This document shows, one piece after another, positions 8,090 to 17,070 of a DNA stretch of 35,783 bases. Below the pieces are notes generated by a model that was given only the letters and a program-made list of their open reading frames with translations, was not told the DNA's origin and made no database searches. This DNA is from Thomasclavelia sp. (GTDB lineage Bacteria; Bacillota_I; Bacilli_A; Erysipelotrichales; Coprobacillaceae). Each line of letters starts with the position of its first letter. The stretch's first letter is position 1. The position numbers and the translations under genes were made by a program. Location: NCBI RefSeq assembly GCF_017889095.1, contig NZ_JAGHEW010000015.1, positions 1-35,783 of the forward strand, read 5' to 3'.

Positions 8090-9538
8090 ATGTATTTTAA
8101 ACAAAGTAACGGTTTCCCTAAAGATTTTTTATGGGGAAGTGCATCAGCAGCTTATCAAGTAGAAGGTGGCTGGGATGCTGATGGTAAAGGGGTTTCTAAC
8201 TGGGACAAGTTTGTTAGAATACCTGGAAAAACATTCAAAGCAACAACAGGTGATAAAGCAGTAGATCACTATCATCGCTATAAAGAAGATATTGCTTTAA
8301 TGGCCAAACAGGGATTAAAAACATACCGTTTTTCAATTGCCTGGACAAGAATTTATCCTAATGGAACTGGGGAAATCAATGAAGCCGGATTACAGTTCTA
8401 TGATGATTTAATTAATGAATTATTAAAATACGGAATTGAACCGATGGTAACTGTTTATCATTGGGATATGCCACAAGCTTTAGAAGATAAATATCATGGC
8501 TGGGAAAATCGTCAAATCGTTGATGATTATGTAAATTATGCGACAACTTTATTTAAACGATATGGAGATCGAGTTAAATATTGGATCACAATGAATGAAC
8601 AAAATATCTTTACGGGACATGGCTGGTTAGAAGGAATGCATCCACCAGGAAAAGTAGATGATCAAAAAACTTTCTATCAAGTGAATCATCATGCTAATAT
8701 GGCTCACGCTAAAAGTGTTTTAGCTTTAAAAGAATTATGGCCAGAAGCTAAAGTGGGTGCCAGCTTTGCTTATAGTCCAAGTTATGCGATTGATAATAAA
8801 CCAGAAAATGCCATGGCTAAAGCTGATTATGATGATTTAAAAAATTATTTCTGGATGGATGTTTATGCTTATGGTAGATATCCACGCGCAGCTTTAACTT
8901 ATTTAAAATCTCAAGGGATTACCATTGAAATGGAACCAGAAGATCAGGCTATTTTAAAAGAAGCAGCTCAATTAATTGATTTTATGGGAGTAAACTATTA
9001 CCAAACAACTACAGTTGAATTTAATGATATTGATGGTGTTGGTACAACTCATGAAATGAATAATACCGGTAAAAAAGGAACGGCAACAGTTCAAGGCGTT
9101 CCGGGATTATATAAAAATCCACCAAATGTCAATTTACCAACGACTGACTGGGATTGGACGATTGATCCAATGGGAATTAGAATGTGCTGTCGAGAAATAA
9201 CGTCACGCTATGATTTACCAATCGTTATTAGCGAAAATGGTCTAGGGGCATTTGATAAATTAGAAGATGGTAAAGTCCATGATCCATATCGAATTGATTA
9301 TTTAAGAGAACATATTAAAGAACTTAAAAAAGCGTGTGATGATGGATGTCGTGTTATTGCTTATTGTACTTGGTCTTACACTGATTTATTAAGCTGGTTA
9401 AATGGATATCAAAAACGTTATGGTTTTGTTTACGTTGATCGTGAAGAAGATGAAAATAGCGGAACGTTAGATCGTTATGAAAAAGATTCATATTACTGGT
9501 ATCAAAATGTAATTAAAACTAACGGTGAAGAATTATAG
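8090..9538 (+). CDS. GH1 6-phospho-beta-glycosidase (phosphogalactosidase-like pocket)
   Basis: This cytoplasmic family 1 glycoside hydrolase (482 residues) cleaves beta-glycosides. The acid/base is Glu170 in TMNEQN and the nucleophile is Glu382 in ISENGLG. The N-terminal [19 protein letters not shown] is a GH1 hallmark. Phosphate-pocket residues Ser435, Lys442 and Tyr444 (in SWLNGYQKRYG) are those that bind the 6-phosphate in LacG-type enzymes. Trp436 follows the serine as in LacG 6-phospho-beta-galactosidases; the other two GH1 proteins here have Thr. This hints at galactoside-6-phosphates, but specificity is inference. No PTS gene is in the window. An AGGAGG site lies upstream; it follows the pseudo-hydrolase by 18 bases. 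Confidence 0.9.
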   Translation: MYFKQSNGFPKDFLWGSASAAYQVEGGWDADGKGVSNWDKFVRIPGKTFKATTGDKAVDHYHRYKEDIALMAKQGLKTYRFSIAWTRIYPNGTGEINEAGLQFYDDLINELLKYGIEPMVTVYHWDMPQALEDKYHGWENRQIVDDYVNYATTLFKRYGDRVKYWITMNEQNIFTGHGWLEGMHPPGKVDDQKTFYQVNHHANMAHAKSVLALKELWPEAKVGASFAYSPSYAIDNKPENAMAKADYDDLKNYFWMDVYAYGRYPRAALTYLKSQGITIEMEPEDQAILKEAAQLIDFMGVNYYQTTTVEFNDIDGVGTTHEMNNTGKKGTATVQGVPGLYKNPPNVNLPTTDWDWTIDPMGIRMCCREITSRYDLPIVISENGLGAFDKLEDGKVHDPYRIDYLREHIKELKKACDDGCRVIAYCTWSYTDLLSWLNGYQKRYGFVYVDREEDENSGTLDRYEKDSYYWYQNVIKTNGEEL

Positions 9539-9564
9539 GAATAGCCAAATAGCTATTCCTTTTT
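9537..9564 (+). terminator. Intrinsic terminator after the first GH1 gene
   Basis: A 9-bp perfect stem AGGAATAGC/GCTATTCCT (9537-9545 with 9552-9560), a 6-base loop and a T run. It overlaps the stop codon. Confidence 0.9.
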
Positions 9565-9619
9565 GTCTATATAAATTATTTATTTTGAAAATTATAATAA
9601 ACAAAGATAGTCAATAAAA

Positions 9620-10822
9620 CTATTTGTGATTAGGAATCAAGATCTTAGCACTAAAAAAGAGATTATCTTGATCAAAAAATAATTTACCATGATACTTTTC
9701 AATGATTTTTTGACAAGAAATAATTCCTAAACCATGAAAATCTTTATTTTCCTTAGAAGTCAATAAATGAGGATTATTGTTTAAAATAGCTTCATTAATT
9801 GTATTTTTAATTGTTAAATAGAAAAACTCCTCAATTATCCCAGCACTAACCATTACTTGACATTTAGGATTAGGTTTACAGTTTTCAAGCGCATTTTGAA
9901 ATAAATTACCAAAGACAATAAATAAATCTTCATTATCAATCGGAATTAATTCTAAGTTATCACAAGTAATTCTAATATTTTTTTCTTCAATTAACTTAGA
10001 TTGTAAAGCAATACAATAATCAATCACATCATTTCCACTAATGACAGTTCTTTGAAAATTGTTTAACTCATTTAATTGACTTAAAATAATTTTTCGACAG
10101 TTTTGATAATGTTGTTGATCTAATTCATATAATAGATTGTTTAAAAGATGATGAAGATCGTGTTTTATTTTTTTTGTTTGTTTAATTGTTTCTTTTGATA
10201 GATAATAATTTTTCTTTTTCTCTTCTAAAACATTTAGTAATAACTGTTTTTGGTATAAAAGTTTAGACTGTTGATATGATTCTTTAAATAATGCAATGAT
10301 AATTATTGTAAAAACAACGATTATCATTAACATTAAACTAAGATCATGGTTACTTAATAATAAGTCTAAATATAAAGAACTGGTTAAAATTAAAAAGATA
10401 AAAGCAAAATTAATAAAAAAGTTGAAATATAAATGTAAACACAGTTTATTAGTTGTCAGAGTAAATAAAAAACATATCCGACTAAGCATAATAAAATAAC
10501 TGAAATTTAAATCATTAAAGTTAAACATAATTGATTCTAATAACATAAATAAATTAAAGACAATGGTCAAAATAGTAATTAAATAATCTTTTAGTTTTAA
10601 GTGCTTTAATAATAGCGAAAGATAAATATCCATGATCAGTAAATCAATCATAAAATAAAAGATATTTAGTTTTAATAAATTAGCTAGATTGATGGAAATA
10701 AATGAAATAATAGTAAACAGGCATAAAAGAAAATAATTCTTTTTTAAGTAAATTAAATTAATTAGAAAAAGAGTAGTAAATGAAGCTAATAAGTTAATTA
10801 TCAAAGTTAAATAATTGCTCAT
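9620..10822 (-). CDS. AgrC-type sensor histidine kinase (GHKL family)
   Basis: This 400-residue membrane kinase has about six hydrophobic segments in the first 180 residues, a linker helix, then the catalytic part. The phospho-accepting His221 lies in KHDLHHLLNN, the HD-type motif of peptide-sensing AgrC/ComD kinases. The N-box reads FGNLFQNALENC (305-315) and the G2 loop FHGLGI at 362-367; a DxGxG box is absent, as is common in this class. It overlaps the response regulator gene by 4 bases (ATGA) and is co-transcribed with it. No AgrB/AgrD pair lies nearby, so the signal may be an external peptide or antibiotic rather than a self-made pheromone. Confidence 0.88.
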   Translation of the reverse strand: MSNYLTLIINLLASFTTLFLINLIYLKKNYFLLCLFTIISFISINLANLLKLNIFYFMIDLLIMDIYLSLLLKHLKLKDYLITILTIVFNLFMLLESIMFNFNDLNFSYFIMLSRICFLFTLTTNKLCLHLYFNFFINFAFIFLILTSSLYLDLLLSNHDLSLMLMIIVVFTIIIIALFKESYQQSKLLYQKQLLLNVLEEKKKNYYLSKETIKQTKKIKHDLHHLLNNLLYELDQQHYQNCRKIILSQLNELNNFQRTVISGNDVIDYCIALQSKLIEEKNIRITCDNLELIPIDNEDLFIVFGNLFQNALENCKPNPKCQVMVSAGIIEEFFYLTIKNTINEAILNNNPHLLTSKENKDFHGLGIISCQKIIEKYHGKLFFDQDNLFFSAKILIPNHK

Positions 10823-11511
10823 AATAACTTACTAATATAATTAAAACGCGACTCTTTTACTAATTTACTTTGACTACGTGCGATATTAAAATAATTTATC
10901 CCTATTTTAACCATGTTACTAGTATATTCATCAACATATTGCCAATTGATTAAACGTGTGTTGCTGATCCGAATAAAGCAGCAATTATTGATCTTTTTTT
11001 CTAGATTACTTAATTTTTCTCTAATTCGATAGCTGTTATTAATTGTTGTAATGATGCAATAATGGCGATCACTTTGGATATATTTAATTTGATTTAAGAG
11101 AATTTTTTGAAAGTCACTATTGATTTTTATGATCAAAGTATTATTTTGCTGTTCTAGTTTTTCGACTAATTCTTGAATTAATCGTTTGATCATTATAGCT
11201 AATTCATTTTTTTTAATAAACTGATAAGGATGAACACTATAAGCATTATAAAACTGTTCATCATGATTACTAATGAAAATAATCATAGTGTTTTTATGTT
11301 GTTTTAAATACTCTCTTGCAAGATCAATTCCATTTTTAGGCATATCAATATCTAAAAACAAAACGTCATAGATTTGCTGTAAGTCAAACTGATCAACAGC
11401 GTTAAAACAAGCAATTTGATAAGCTAATTGATATTTTTTGATTTCATGATTGATCGCTTCATAAATTATCATCAAATCTTCTTTATTATCATCAATAATG
11501 GCAATTTGCAT
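10819..11511 (-). CDS. LytTR-family response regulator (AgrA-like)
   Basis: This 230-residue regulator has a receiver domain (1-115) with acidic Asp7/Asp8, phospho-acceptor Asp54 in LFLDIDMP, Ser81 and Lys100. A LytTR DNA-binding domain follows (about 125-220), recognisable from IKYIQSDRHYC and the later RISNTRLINWQYV. It is the AgrA/ComE/BlpR class partner of the downstream kinase. A minus-strand promoter and an AGGAGG site (11519-11524) lie upstream. The divergent transporter operon is the obvious candidate target. Confidence 0.9.
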   Translation of the reverse strand: MQIAIIDDNKEDLMIIYEAINHEIKKYQLAYQIACFNAVDQFDLQQIYDVLFLDIDMPKNGIDLAREYLKQHKNTMIIFISNHDEQFYNAYSVHPYQFIKKNELAIMIKRLIQELVEKLEQQNNTLIIKINSDFQKILLNQIKYIQSDRHYCIITTINNSYRIREKLSNLEKKINNCCFIRISNTRLINWQYVDEYTSNMVKIGINYFNIARSQSKLVKESRFNYISKLL

Positions 11512-11530
11512 AACTATTCCTCCTAATTTA

Positions 11531-11560
11531 ATTATATTAAATTCTAAGCAAACCCGTCAA
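11531..11560 (-). promoter_or_regulatory. Promoter of the two-component system
   Basis: On the minus strand TTGACG (11560-11555), an 18-base spacer and TATAAT (11536-11531). The predicted start of transcription falls almost on the ribosome binding site, so the leader would be very short. Confidence 0.6.
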
Positions 11561-11612
11561 ATAAATACAGTAGTGATTCTTGCCATAAAAATACCAAAGT
11601 TGCCAACAATAT

Positions 11613-11640
11613 TGTTATCTATTAACGATTAGTTATCATT
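11613..11640 (+). promoter_or_regulatory. Candidate promoter and direct repeat before the ABC operon
   Basis: TTGTTA (11613-11618), 16 bases and TATCAT (11635-11640). A direct repeat, GTTATCTATTA at 11614 and GTTATCATTA at 11632, overlaps both promoter boxes. It is a candidate operator for the divergent LytTR regulator, although the 18-base period is shorter than the roughly 21 bases usual for AgrA-type sites. Confidence 0.4.
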
Positions 11641-11674
11641 AAATTAAGTAGTAGAAAATAATAAGGAGATAATC

Positions 11675-12454
11675 ATGAAAATAGTTAAAAAGATTGGTAT
11701 TTTAATAATCATTGTTATGGTTGGCTGGTATTCATTAAATAAGTATATGACATCAGGAGTTGAAGAGGATTTTTTTACCGATATTTACTTATATTTATGG
11801 AATGGAAATTTAAATATTGCTTTTTTCTTGGTTTTTTTGCTTGGTTTTCAAGAACTTTGTGTAATTGACAGTTATCAATTAGTAAATAATGGCTTTGACA
11901 AAAAGATGATTGTTCGTCTTGGATATTTAAAATATTATTTTCATCAATTTAAAACTATAATTGTAAAAAGTATTGGCTATTATTTATTGATCCATGTAGT
12001 TTTTTTGTTTAGTGAATTAATGATTTACGGCTACCAGGAAGTTAGTGAGCTAGATAAGTTTAAATATCAGTTATTTAACGAGAATCCGTTAAGTAATTTA
12101 ATTATTTATATTCTTTTATCAGCAATCGGTGTTGCTATTTTTAACTGCTTAATTTTTTCTTTTAGTACACTAATAAAAAATAAATATGTTTTTCGTTTTT
12201 TACCATTAATATTTTTATTTGCCAGTATTTTACTTTCAGCACTAATTAGTCCATTAATTCAAGGAGTCTTGGGGTATGATGAGTTAGTTAAAACGATAGC
12301 TTTAAGTTTAATGATTATCAGCATTCTTGAACCAGGAATGGTATTTATGCGTTATGGTTATTTATCATTTAGTCTAGCTGTTATTTGGTATTTAATGATT
12401 ACAGGTTTAGTTATCTTGGTTACTAAAAAGATGAGGCAACGTTATGATGAATAA
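11675..12454 (+). CDS. ABC-transporter membrane protein, six segments
   Basis: This 259-residue protein has about six hydrophobic segments (near 6-20, 47-65, 95-118, 138-165, 172-195 and 230-250), the topology of an ABC-2-type permease such as LanE/LanG or BcrB. A basic stretch RLGYLKYYFHQF at 81-92, followed by IIVKS, loosely resembles the cytoplasmic Arg...Lys loop of that superfamily. The start follows an AAGGAGAT site at 11663. It overlaps the next membrane gene by 11 bases. It is probably the main permease of the transporter energised by the ATPase at 12962. Confidence 0.75.
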   Translation: MKIVKKIGILIIIVMVGWYSLNKYMTSGVEEDFFTDIYLYLWNGNLNIAFFLVFLLGFQELCVIDSYQLVNNGFDKKMIVRLGYLKYYFHQFKTIIVKSIGYYLLIHVVFLFSELMIYGYQEVSELDKFKYQLFNENPLSNLIIYILLSAIGVAIFNCLIFSFSTLIKNKYVFRFLPLIFLFASILLSALISPLIQGVLGYDELVKTIALSLMIISILEPGMVFMRYGYLSFSLAVIWYLMITGLVILVTKKMRQRYDE

Positions 12455-12965
12455 GCTAAAAAGAATGGTTATTTATTTACTGGTATCCTATCTATCCATT
12501 TTTTATTTGTTTAAGCAAAGTGCCATTGAAAATATTGATTATTTAGTTATTACCGCTAGTTTATTTGCCTTTTTAATTAATAATTTATTTTTGTCTTTTC
12601 AATTCTTTGACATTAATCAATTTTATGCAATTAATGTATTTATAATAATTAGAATATCTAAAAATGTTTTTAGGAAAATGGTCGTAAAAAGAATCTTTGA
12701 TAATACGTTAATAGTACTTATCTTTGCTTATATCATTCCTATTTTTACTTTTTATGATCGTTTATATAGTTTGATGACTACTCTAATTTATCTAATGATT
12801 CTTTATCTTTTGTTTTGTATCTATGATTTATTGATTATTGTTTCTTTTGAAATCAATAATAATATCTTAAAACTATTATTAAGATTTCTGCCGTTTATAT
12901 TAAATATCATGATCCAAATTAATTTTTTTCAATATTTTTATCAAATAATAGGAGGAGTTTTATGA
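12444..12965 (+). CDS. Small ABC-associated membrane protein
   Basis: A 173-residue, very hydrophobic protein with about five membrane segments and no recognised catalytic motif. Its central loop RISKNVFRKMVVKRI at 70-84 matches, with the same spacing, a loop of the 159-residue protein at 13539 (R-L-N-K...M-I-I-K-R). The two therefore appear to be paralogues and look like half-size ABC-2 permeases. It starts inside the previous gene, with a GAGG site upstream and a second ATG three bases on. It overlaps the ATPase gene by 4 bases (ATGA). Confidence 0.7.
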   Translation: MMNKLKRMVIYLLVSYLSIFYLFKQSAIENIDYLVITASLFAFLINNLFLSFQFFDINQFYAINVFIIIRISKNVFRKMVVKRIFDNTLIVLIFAYIIPIFTFYDRLYSLMTTLIYLMILYLLFCIYDLLIIVSFEINNNILKLLLRFLPFILNIMIQINFFQYFYQIIGGVL

Positions 12966-13564
12966 TCAAGATTAAAAACGTAACTAAACAGTTTCATAAT
13001 AATTTAGTATTAGATAAAATAAATTTAGATATTGAAGAGGGAGCATTAGTTAGGATAGTTGGTCAAAATGGCTGTGGCAAATCAACGTTATTAAAAATAT
13101 TAGCGGGGTTATTAAAAGCAGATGATGGAAAAATTACTTTTGATAAATCAAAAAATATTGGAGCAGTAATTGAAAATCCGGCATTTATTGAAAATGAAAC
13201 ACTAGAATATAATTTAAAGTTTTTATATGAATTGAAAAATAAATTCGATTATGATAAAGTGAACAAACTTTGCCAATATTTTAATCTAGATTTAAAATCA
13301 AAAACTCTAATTAAAAAATATAGTTTAGGGATGCGTCAAAAAGCAGCTATTATTCAGGCCGTTATGGAAGAGCAAAATATTATTTTATTAGACGAACCAA
13401 CTAGAGGACTAGATCAAGCAAGTATACGACAGTTTAATCAATTAATTGATCAGTTGCATCACCAAAATAAAACGATTATTATCTGCGCTCATGATGGAGT
13501 AGATGCAATAAAGTTTACCCAAGTATTAAAGTTAGAAAATGGAAAAATTAGTAAGATATCGTAA
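12962..13564 (+). CDS. ABC transporter ATPase with E-loop, LanF/BcrA-like
   Basis: This 200-residue ATPase is shorter than the usual 230-300 of the LanF/BcrA group, because it ends soon after the H-loop. Walker A GQNGCGKST is at 34-42, the signature SLGMRQK at 121-127, Walker B ends in Asp144-Glu145 and the H-loop is His177. In place of the Q-loop Gln there is Glu71 in VIENPAF, an E-loop as known in lantibiotic-immunity ATPases (LanF) and related bacitracin transporters. A GGAGG site lies upstream. It overlaps the following membrane gene by 26 bases. Likely role: expelling a peptide antibiotic from the membrane; the substrate is unknown. Confidence 0.88.
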   Translation: MIKIKNVTKQFHNNLVLDKINLDIEEGALVRIVGQNGCGKSTLLKILAGLLKADDGKITFDKSKNIGAVIENPAFIENETLEYNLKFLYELKNKFDYDKVNKLCQYFNLDLKSKTLIKKYSLGMRQKAAIIQAVMEEQNIILLDEPTRGLDQASIRQFNQLIDQLHHQNKTIIICAHDGVDAIKFTQVLKLENGKISKIS

Positions 13565-14018
13565 ATACACTTTTTTAATTGTTAGTTTGATAATTAGGCT
13601 TATTATTTATGGGATAACTAATGATAATTATCAACGATATTTATATTTAACTCAGGATTGTCCCCGTTCTTTAGTTGATTTTGCCATCATGTCTTTATTA
13701 TTAATCGTAGAGATTATTTTTATCATTAATTATGTTCTAGATTATCTTAATATCGAATTATGGGTGTTACTTAGATTAAATAAACAAGAATATTTAATGA
13801 TGATCATTAAACGAGTTTTATTAGTAAATGTTTTGTTGATGCTAGCGAGTAGTGTAATTATTTTATTGATGAAAGTGAATTTTGTTTATTTATTAATTGA
13901 TCGGTTGGTTTTATTATTTTTTTCAATGATAAGTACATTAATTTTAATCAAATATCAAAGAAATATTTGTTATATTTTTTTATATTTGATGATGATTATT
14001 TTCCGGTTATTATATTAA
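13539..14018 (+). CDS. Small ABC-associated membrane protein, paralogue of 12444
   Basis: A 159-residue hydrophobic protein with about four membrane segments (near 10-25, 48-70, 93-112 and 118-157). The loop RLNKQEYLMMIIKRV at 79-93 aligns without gaps to the 12444 product. The ATG lies 26 bases inside the ATPase gene and has no clear ribosome binding site, so expression probably depends on translational coupling. It is the last gene of the operon. The presence of a third small membrane subunit is not typical of LanFEG systems, which use two. Confidence 0.65.
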   Translation: MEKLVRYRKYTFLIVSLIIRLIIYGITNDNYQRYLYLTQDCPRSLVDFAIMSLLLIVEIIFIINYVLDYLNIELWVLLRLNKQEYLMMIIKRVLLVNVLLMLASSVIILLMKVNFVYLLIDRLVLLFFSMISTLILIKYQRNICYIFLYLMMIIFRLLY

Positions 14019-14053
14019 AAAGAAGAATTTATCTGTTTAAAGATAAATTCTTC
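14017..14053 (-). terminator. Terminator of the 14063-15475 GH1 gene
   Basis: A 12-bp perfect stem (14022-14033 with 14042-14053) with an 8-base loop. The T run lies on the minus strand, so it mainly serves the GH1 gene; it may also stop the converging ABC operon. Confidence 0.85.
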
Positions 14054-14062
14054 GCTTATTAA

Positions 14063-15532
<1,470 letters not shown>

Positions 15533-15604
15533 TTCCTATAAATGAAAAAGTTTTTATTATTACTACTAAAAATTACCGTTATATCCAATTAATGATAAAA
15601 ACAC

Positions 15605-15620
15605 ATTAAATTTTTTTGAT
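15605..15620 (+). promoter_or_regulatory. ArsR-like operator 1, upstream of the -35
   Basis: ATTAAA-TTTT-TTTGAT differs by one base from the other two dyads. Flanks extend it to ACATTAAA...TTTGATGT (15603-15622). It lies just upstream of the arsR -35 box. Confidence 0.5.
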
Positions 15621-15625
15621 GTATG

Positions 15626-15655
15626 TTGACAGAATAATTATCAGCAATATATAAT
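15626..15655 (+). promoter_or_regulatory. Strong sigma-A promoter of the ars operon
   Basis: Consensus TTGACA (15626-15631), an 18-base spacer and consensus TATAAT (15650-15655). The predicted transcription start falls at the edge of operator 2. Confidence 0.85.
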
Positions 15656-15662
15656 TATATAT

Positions 15663-15678
15663 ATCAAAAATATTTGAT
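15663..15678 (+). promoter_or_regulatory. ArsR-like operator 2, at the transcription start
   Basis: A perfect dyad ATCAAA-AATA-TTTGAT just after the -10 box and before the arsR ribosome site, a good position for repression by the ArsR protein. Confidence 0.7.
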
Positions 15679-15694
15679 GTGAAAAGAGGGTAAT

Positions 15695-15979
15695 ATGAAA
15701 GAAAAATACAAAGAAGATGCTAAGATCTTTAAAGCACTTTGTGACGAAAAAAGATTATGGATTCTTGATTTATTAAGTGATGGTGAAAAATGTGCCTGTG
15801 TATTAATTGAAAAAACTGGAATAGCTCAATCAGCATTGTCTTATCACATGAAAATCTTAGTTGAATCAAAGATCGTAAAAAGTCGTCAAGAGGGTAAATG
15901 GACTCATTATAGTTTAGATGCGAAAGGTATTGAAAACGCTAAAGAACGTTTGAATGAAATTACTAAAAGTGTTTTATAA
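15695..15979 (+). CDS. arsR: ArsR-family metalloid-responsive repressor
   Basis: A 94-residue winged-helix repressor of the ArsR/SmtB family. The recognition region TGIAQSALSYHMKIL lies at 41-55. Cys33 and Cys35 in EKCAC, at the start of the DNA-binding helix pair, match the C-x-C site (ELCVC in classical ArsR) that binds As(III)/Sb(III) and releases the protein from DNA. It leads a metalloid operon and probably represses itself and the downstream genes through the ATCAAA-N4-TTTGAT dyads. Ribosome site AGAGGG at 15686. Confidence 0.92.
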   Translation: MKEKYKEDAKIFKALCDEKRLWILDLLSDGEKCACVLIEKTGIAQSALSYHMKILVESKIVKSRQEGKWTHYSLDAKGIENAKERLNEITKSVL

Positions 15980-16009
15980 ATAAAGTCATATTAATGGCTT
16001 TTATTTATC
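15976..16009 (+). terminator. Imperfect hairpin between arsR and the permease
   Basis: A stem of roughly 12-13 bp with one G-T pair and one bulged T around an ATTA loop, with only a broken T run. It may reduce read-through from arsR; the third operator follows at once. Confidence 0.4.
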
Positions 16010-16017
16010 ATCAATAC

Positions 16018-16033
16018 ATCAAAAAAATTTGAT
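16018..16033 (+). promoter_or_regulatory. ArsR-like operator 3, before the permease
   Basis: A perfect dyad ATCAAA-AAAA-TTTGAT between arsR and the permease gene. I see no convincing promoter here, so it could be a roadblock site or mark a weak second promoter. Confidence 0.6.
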
Positions 16034-16057
16034 ATGTAATAGGAGGTATTAATTAGC

Positions 16058-17056
16058 GTGATTTTAAGTTTTATTCAAGATCAGTTATTAGGAATGAAGT
16101 GGTTAAATGAGGTTATTGGTAATTTTTTAACTATGTTAGGTCTTGATATTTATAGTCATTTAGGAAGTAGTATTCAGTTTTTTATTTATGATGTAACTAA
16201 AATAACGATTTTGCTTTGTTTACTGATTTTTATTATTTCATATATTCAAAGCTATTTTCCCCCAGAAAGAAGTAAACAAATATTAGGTAAGTTCAAAGGA
16301 ATTTGGGCCAATATAATTTCTGCATTATTAGGCACAGTAACTCCTTTTTGTTCATGTTCATCAATACCATTATTTATTGGCTTTACAAGTGCCGGTTTAC
16401 CATTAGGTGTAACTTTTTCGTTTCTTATTTCTTCACCAATGGTGGATATTGGCAGTTTAGTATTGTTGATGAGTATTTTTGGTATCAAGGTTGCCATTGT
16501 GTATGTAATTGTTGGTTTGGTGATTGCGGTAATTGGGGGAACGATCATTGAAAAAATGCGTATGGAAAAATATGTTGAAAAATTTATTTTAAATGCTAGC
16601 AGTATCGATGTTAATTCACCAGTTTTAACAAAAAGTGAGCGACTTCAATATGCTAAAGAGCAGGTTATTGATACCTTTAAAAAAGTTTTCCCGTATATTT
16701 TAGTAGGGGTTGCAATTGGGGCTTTTATTCATAACTGGATTCCAGAAACTTGGGTAGCGAGTATTTTAGGAGGAAAAAATCCTTTTGGTGTGATTCTGGC
16801 GACGTTTGTAGGTGTACCGATGTATGCAGATATTTTTGGAACTATTCCAATTGCCCAGGCGCTATTAGCTAAAGGGGCTCTGTTAGGAACTGTTTTATCA
16901 TTTATGATGGCGGTTACTACTTTGAGTTTACCGTCAATAATCATGTTGAAAAAAGCAGTAAAACCAAAATTATTAGCTTTGTTTATTGGAATATGTGTAA
17001 TAGGGATCGTTATTGTTGGTTATTTGTTTAATTTATTGGCATTTTTACTTATTTAA
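16058..17056 (+). CDS. arsP: DUF318/ArsP-type permease
   Basis: A 332-residue membrane permease with about eight segments. The core motif TPFCSCSSIPLFIGF at 95-109, with Cys98 and Cys100, is the signature of the DUF318 (UPF0718) family. That family includes ArsP, an efflux protein for trivalent organoarsenicals, and related metal exporters. The second half repeats the pattern around GVPMYADIFGTIPIAQAL. With arsR and arsC as neighbours, arsenic export is likely, but whether it takes organic or inorganic arsenic cannot be seen. The start is GTG, 11 bases after AGGAGG (16041-16046); the next ATG (16094) has no such site. Confidence 0.85.
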   Translation: MILSFIQDQLLGMKWLNEVIGNFLTMLGLDIYSHLGSSIQFFIYDVTKITILLCLLIFIISYIQSYFPPERSKQILGKFKGIWANIISALLGTVTPFCSCSSIPLFIGFTSAGLPLGVTFSFLISSPMVDIGSLVLLMSIFGIKVAIVYVIVGLVIAVIGGTIIEKMRMEKYVEKFILNASSIDVNSPVLTKSERLQYAKEQVIDTFKKVFPYILVGVAIGAFIHNWIPETWVASILGGKNPFGVILATFVGVPMYADIFGTIPIAQALLAKGALLGTVLSFMMAVTTLSLPSIIMLKKAVKPKLLALFIGICVIGIVIVGYLFNLLAFLLI

Positions 17057-17070
17057 AGGAGGCGGTAATT

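Noticed and set aside
9565-11674. Autoinducing peptide genes (AgrB/AgrD) or a lantibiotic precursor beside the kinase
   Set aside because: No AgrB-like membrane protease, short leader peptide with double-glycine or Cys/Ser/Thr-rich core was found on either strand near the locus.
13539-14018. Frameshifted C-terminal extension of the short ABC ATPase
   Set aside because: The product is a multi-pass membrane protein similar to the 12444 product, not a cytoplasmic ATPase tail.
16252-16944. Open frames opposite and overlapping the ArsP permease gene
   Set aside because: They lack ribosome sites and conflict with a clear membrane protein reading frame carrying the TPFCSCSS motif.
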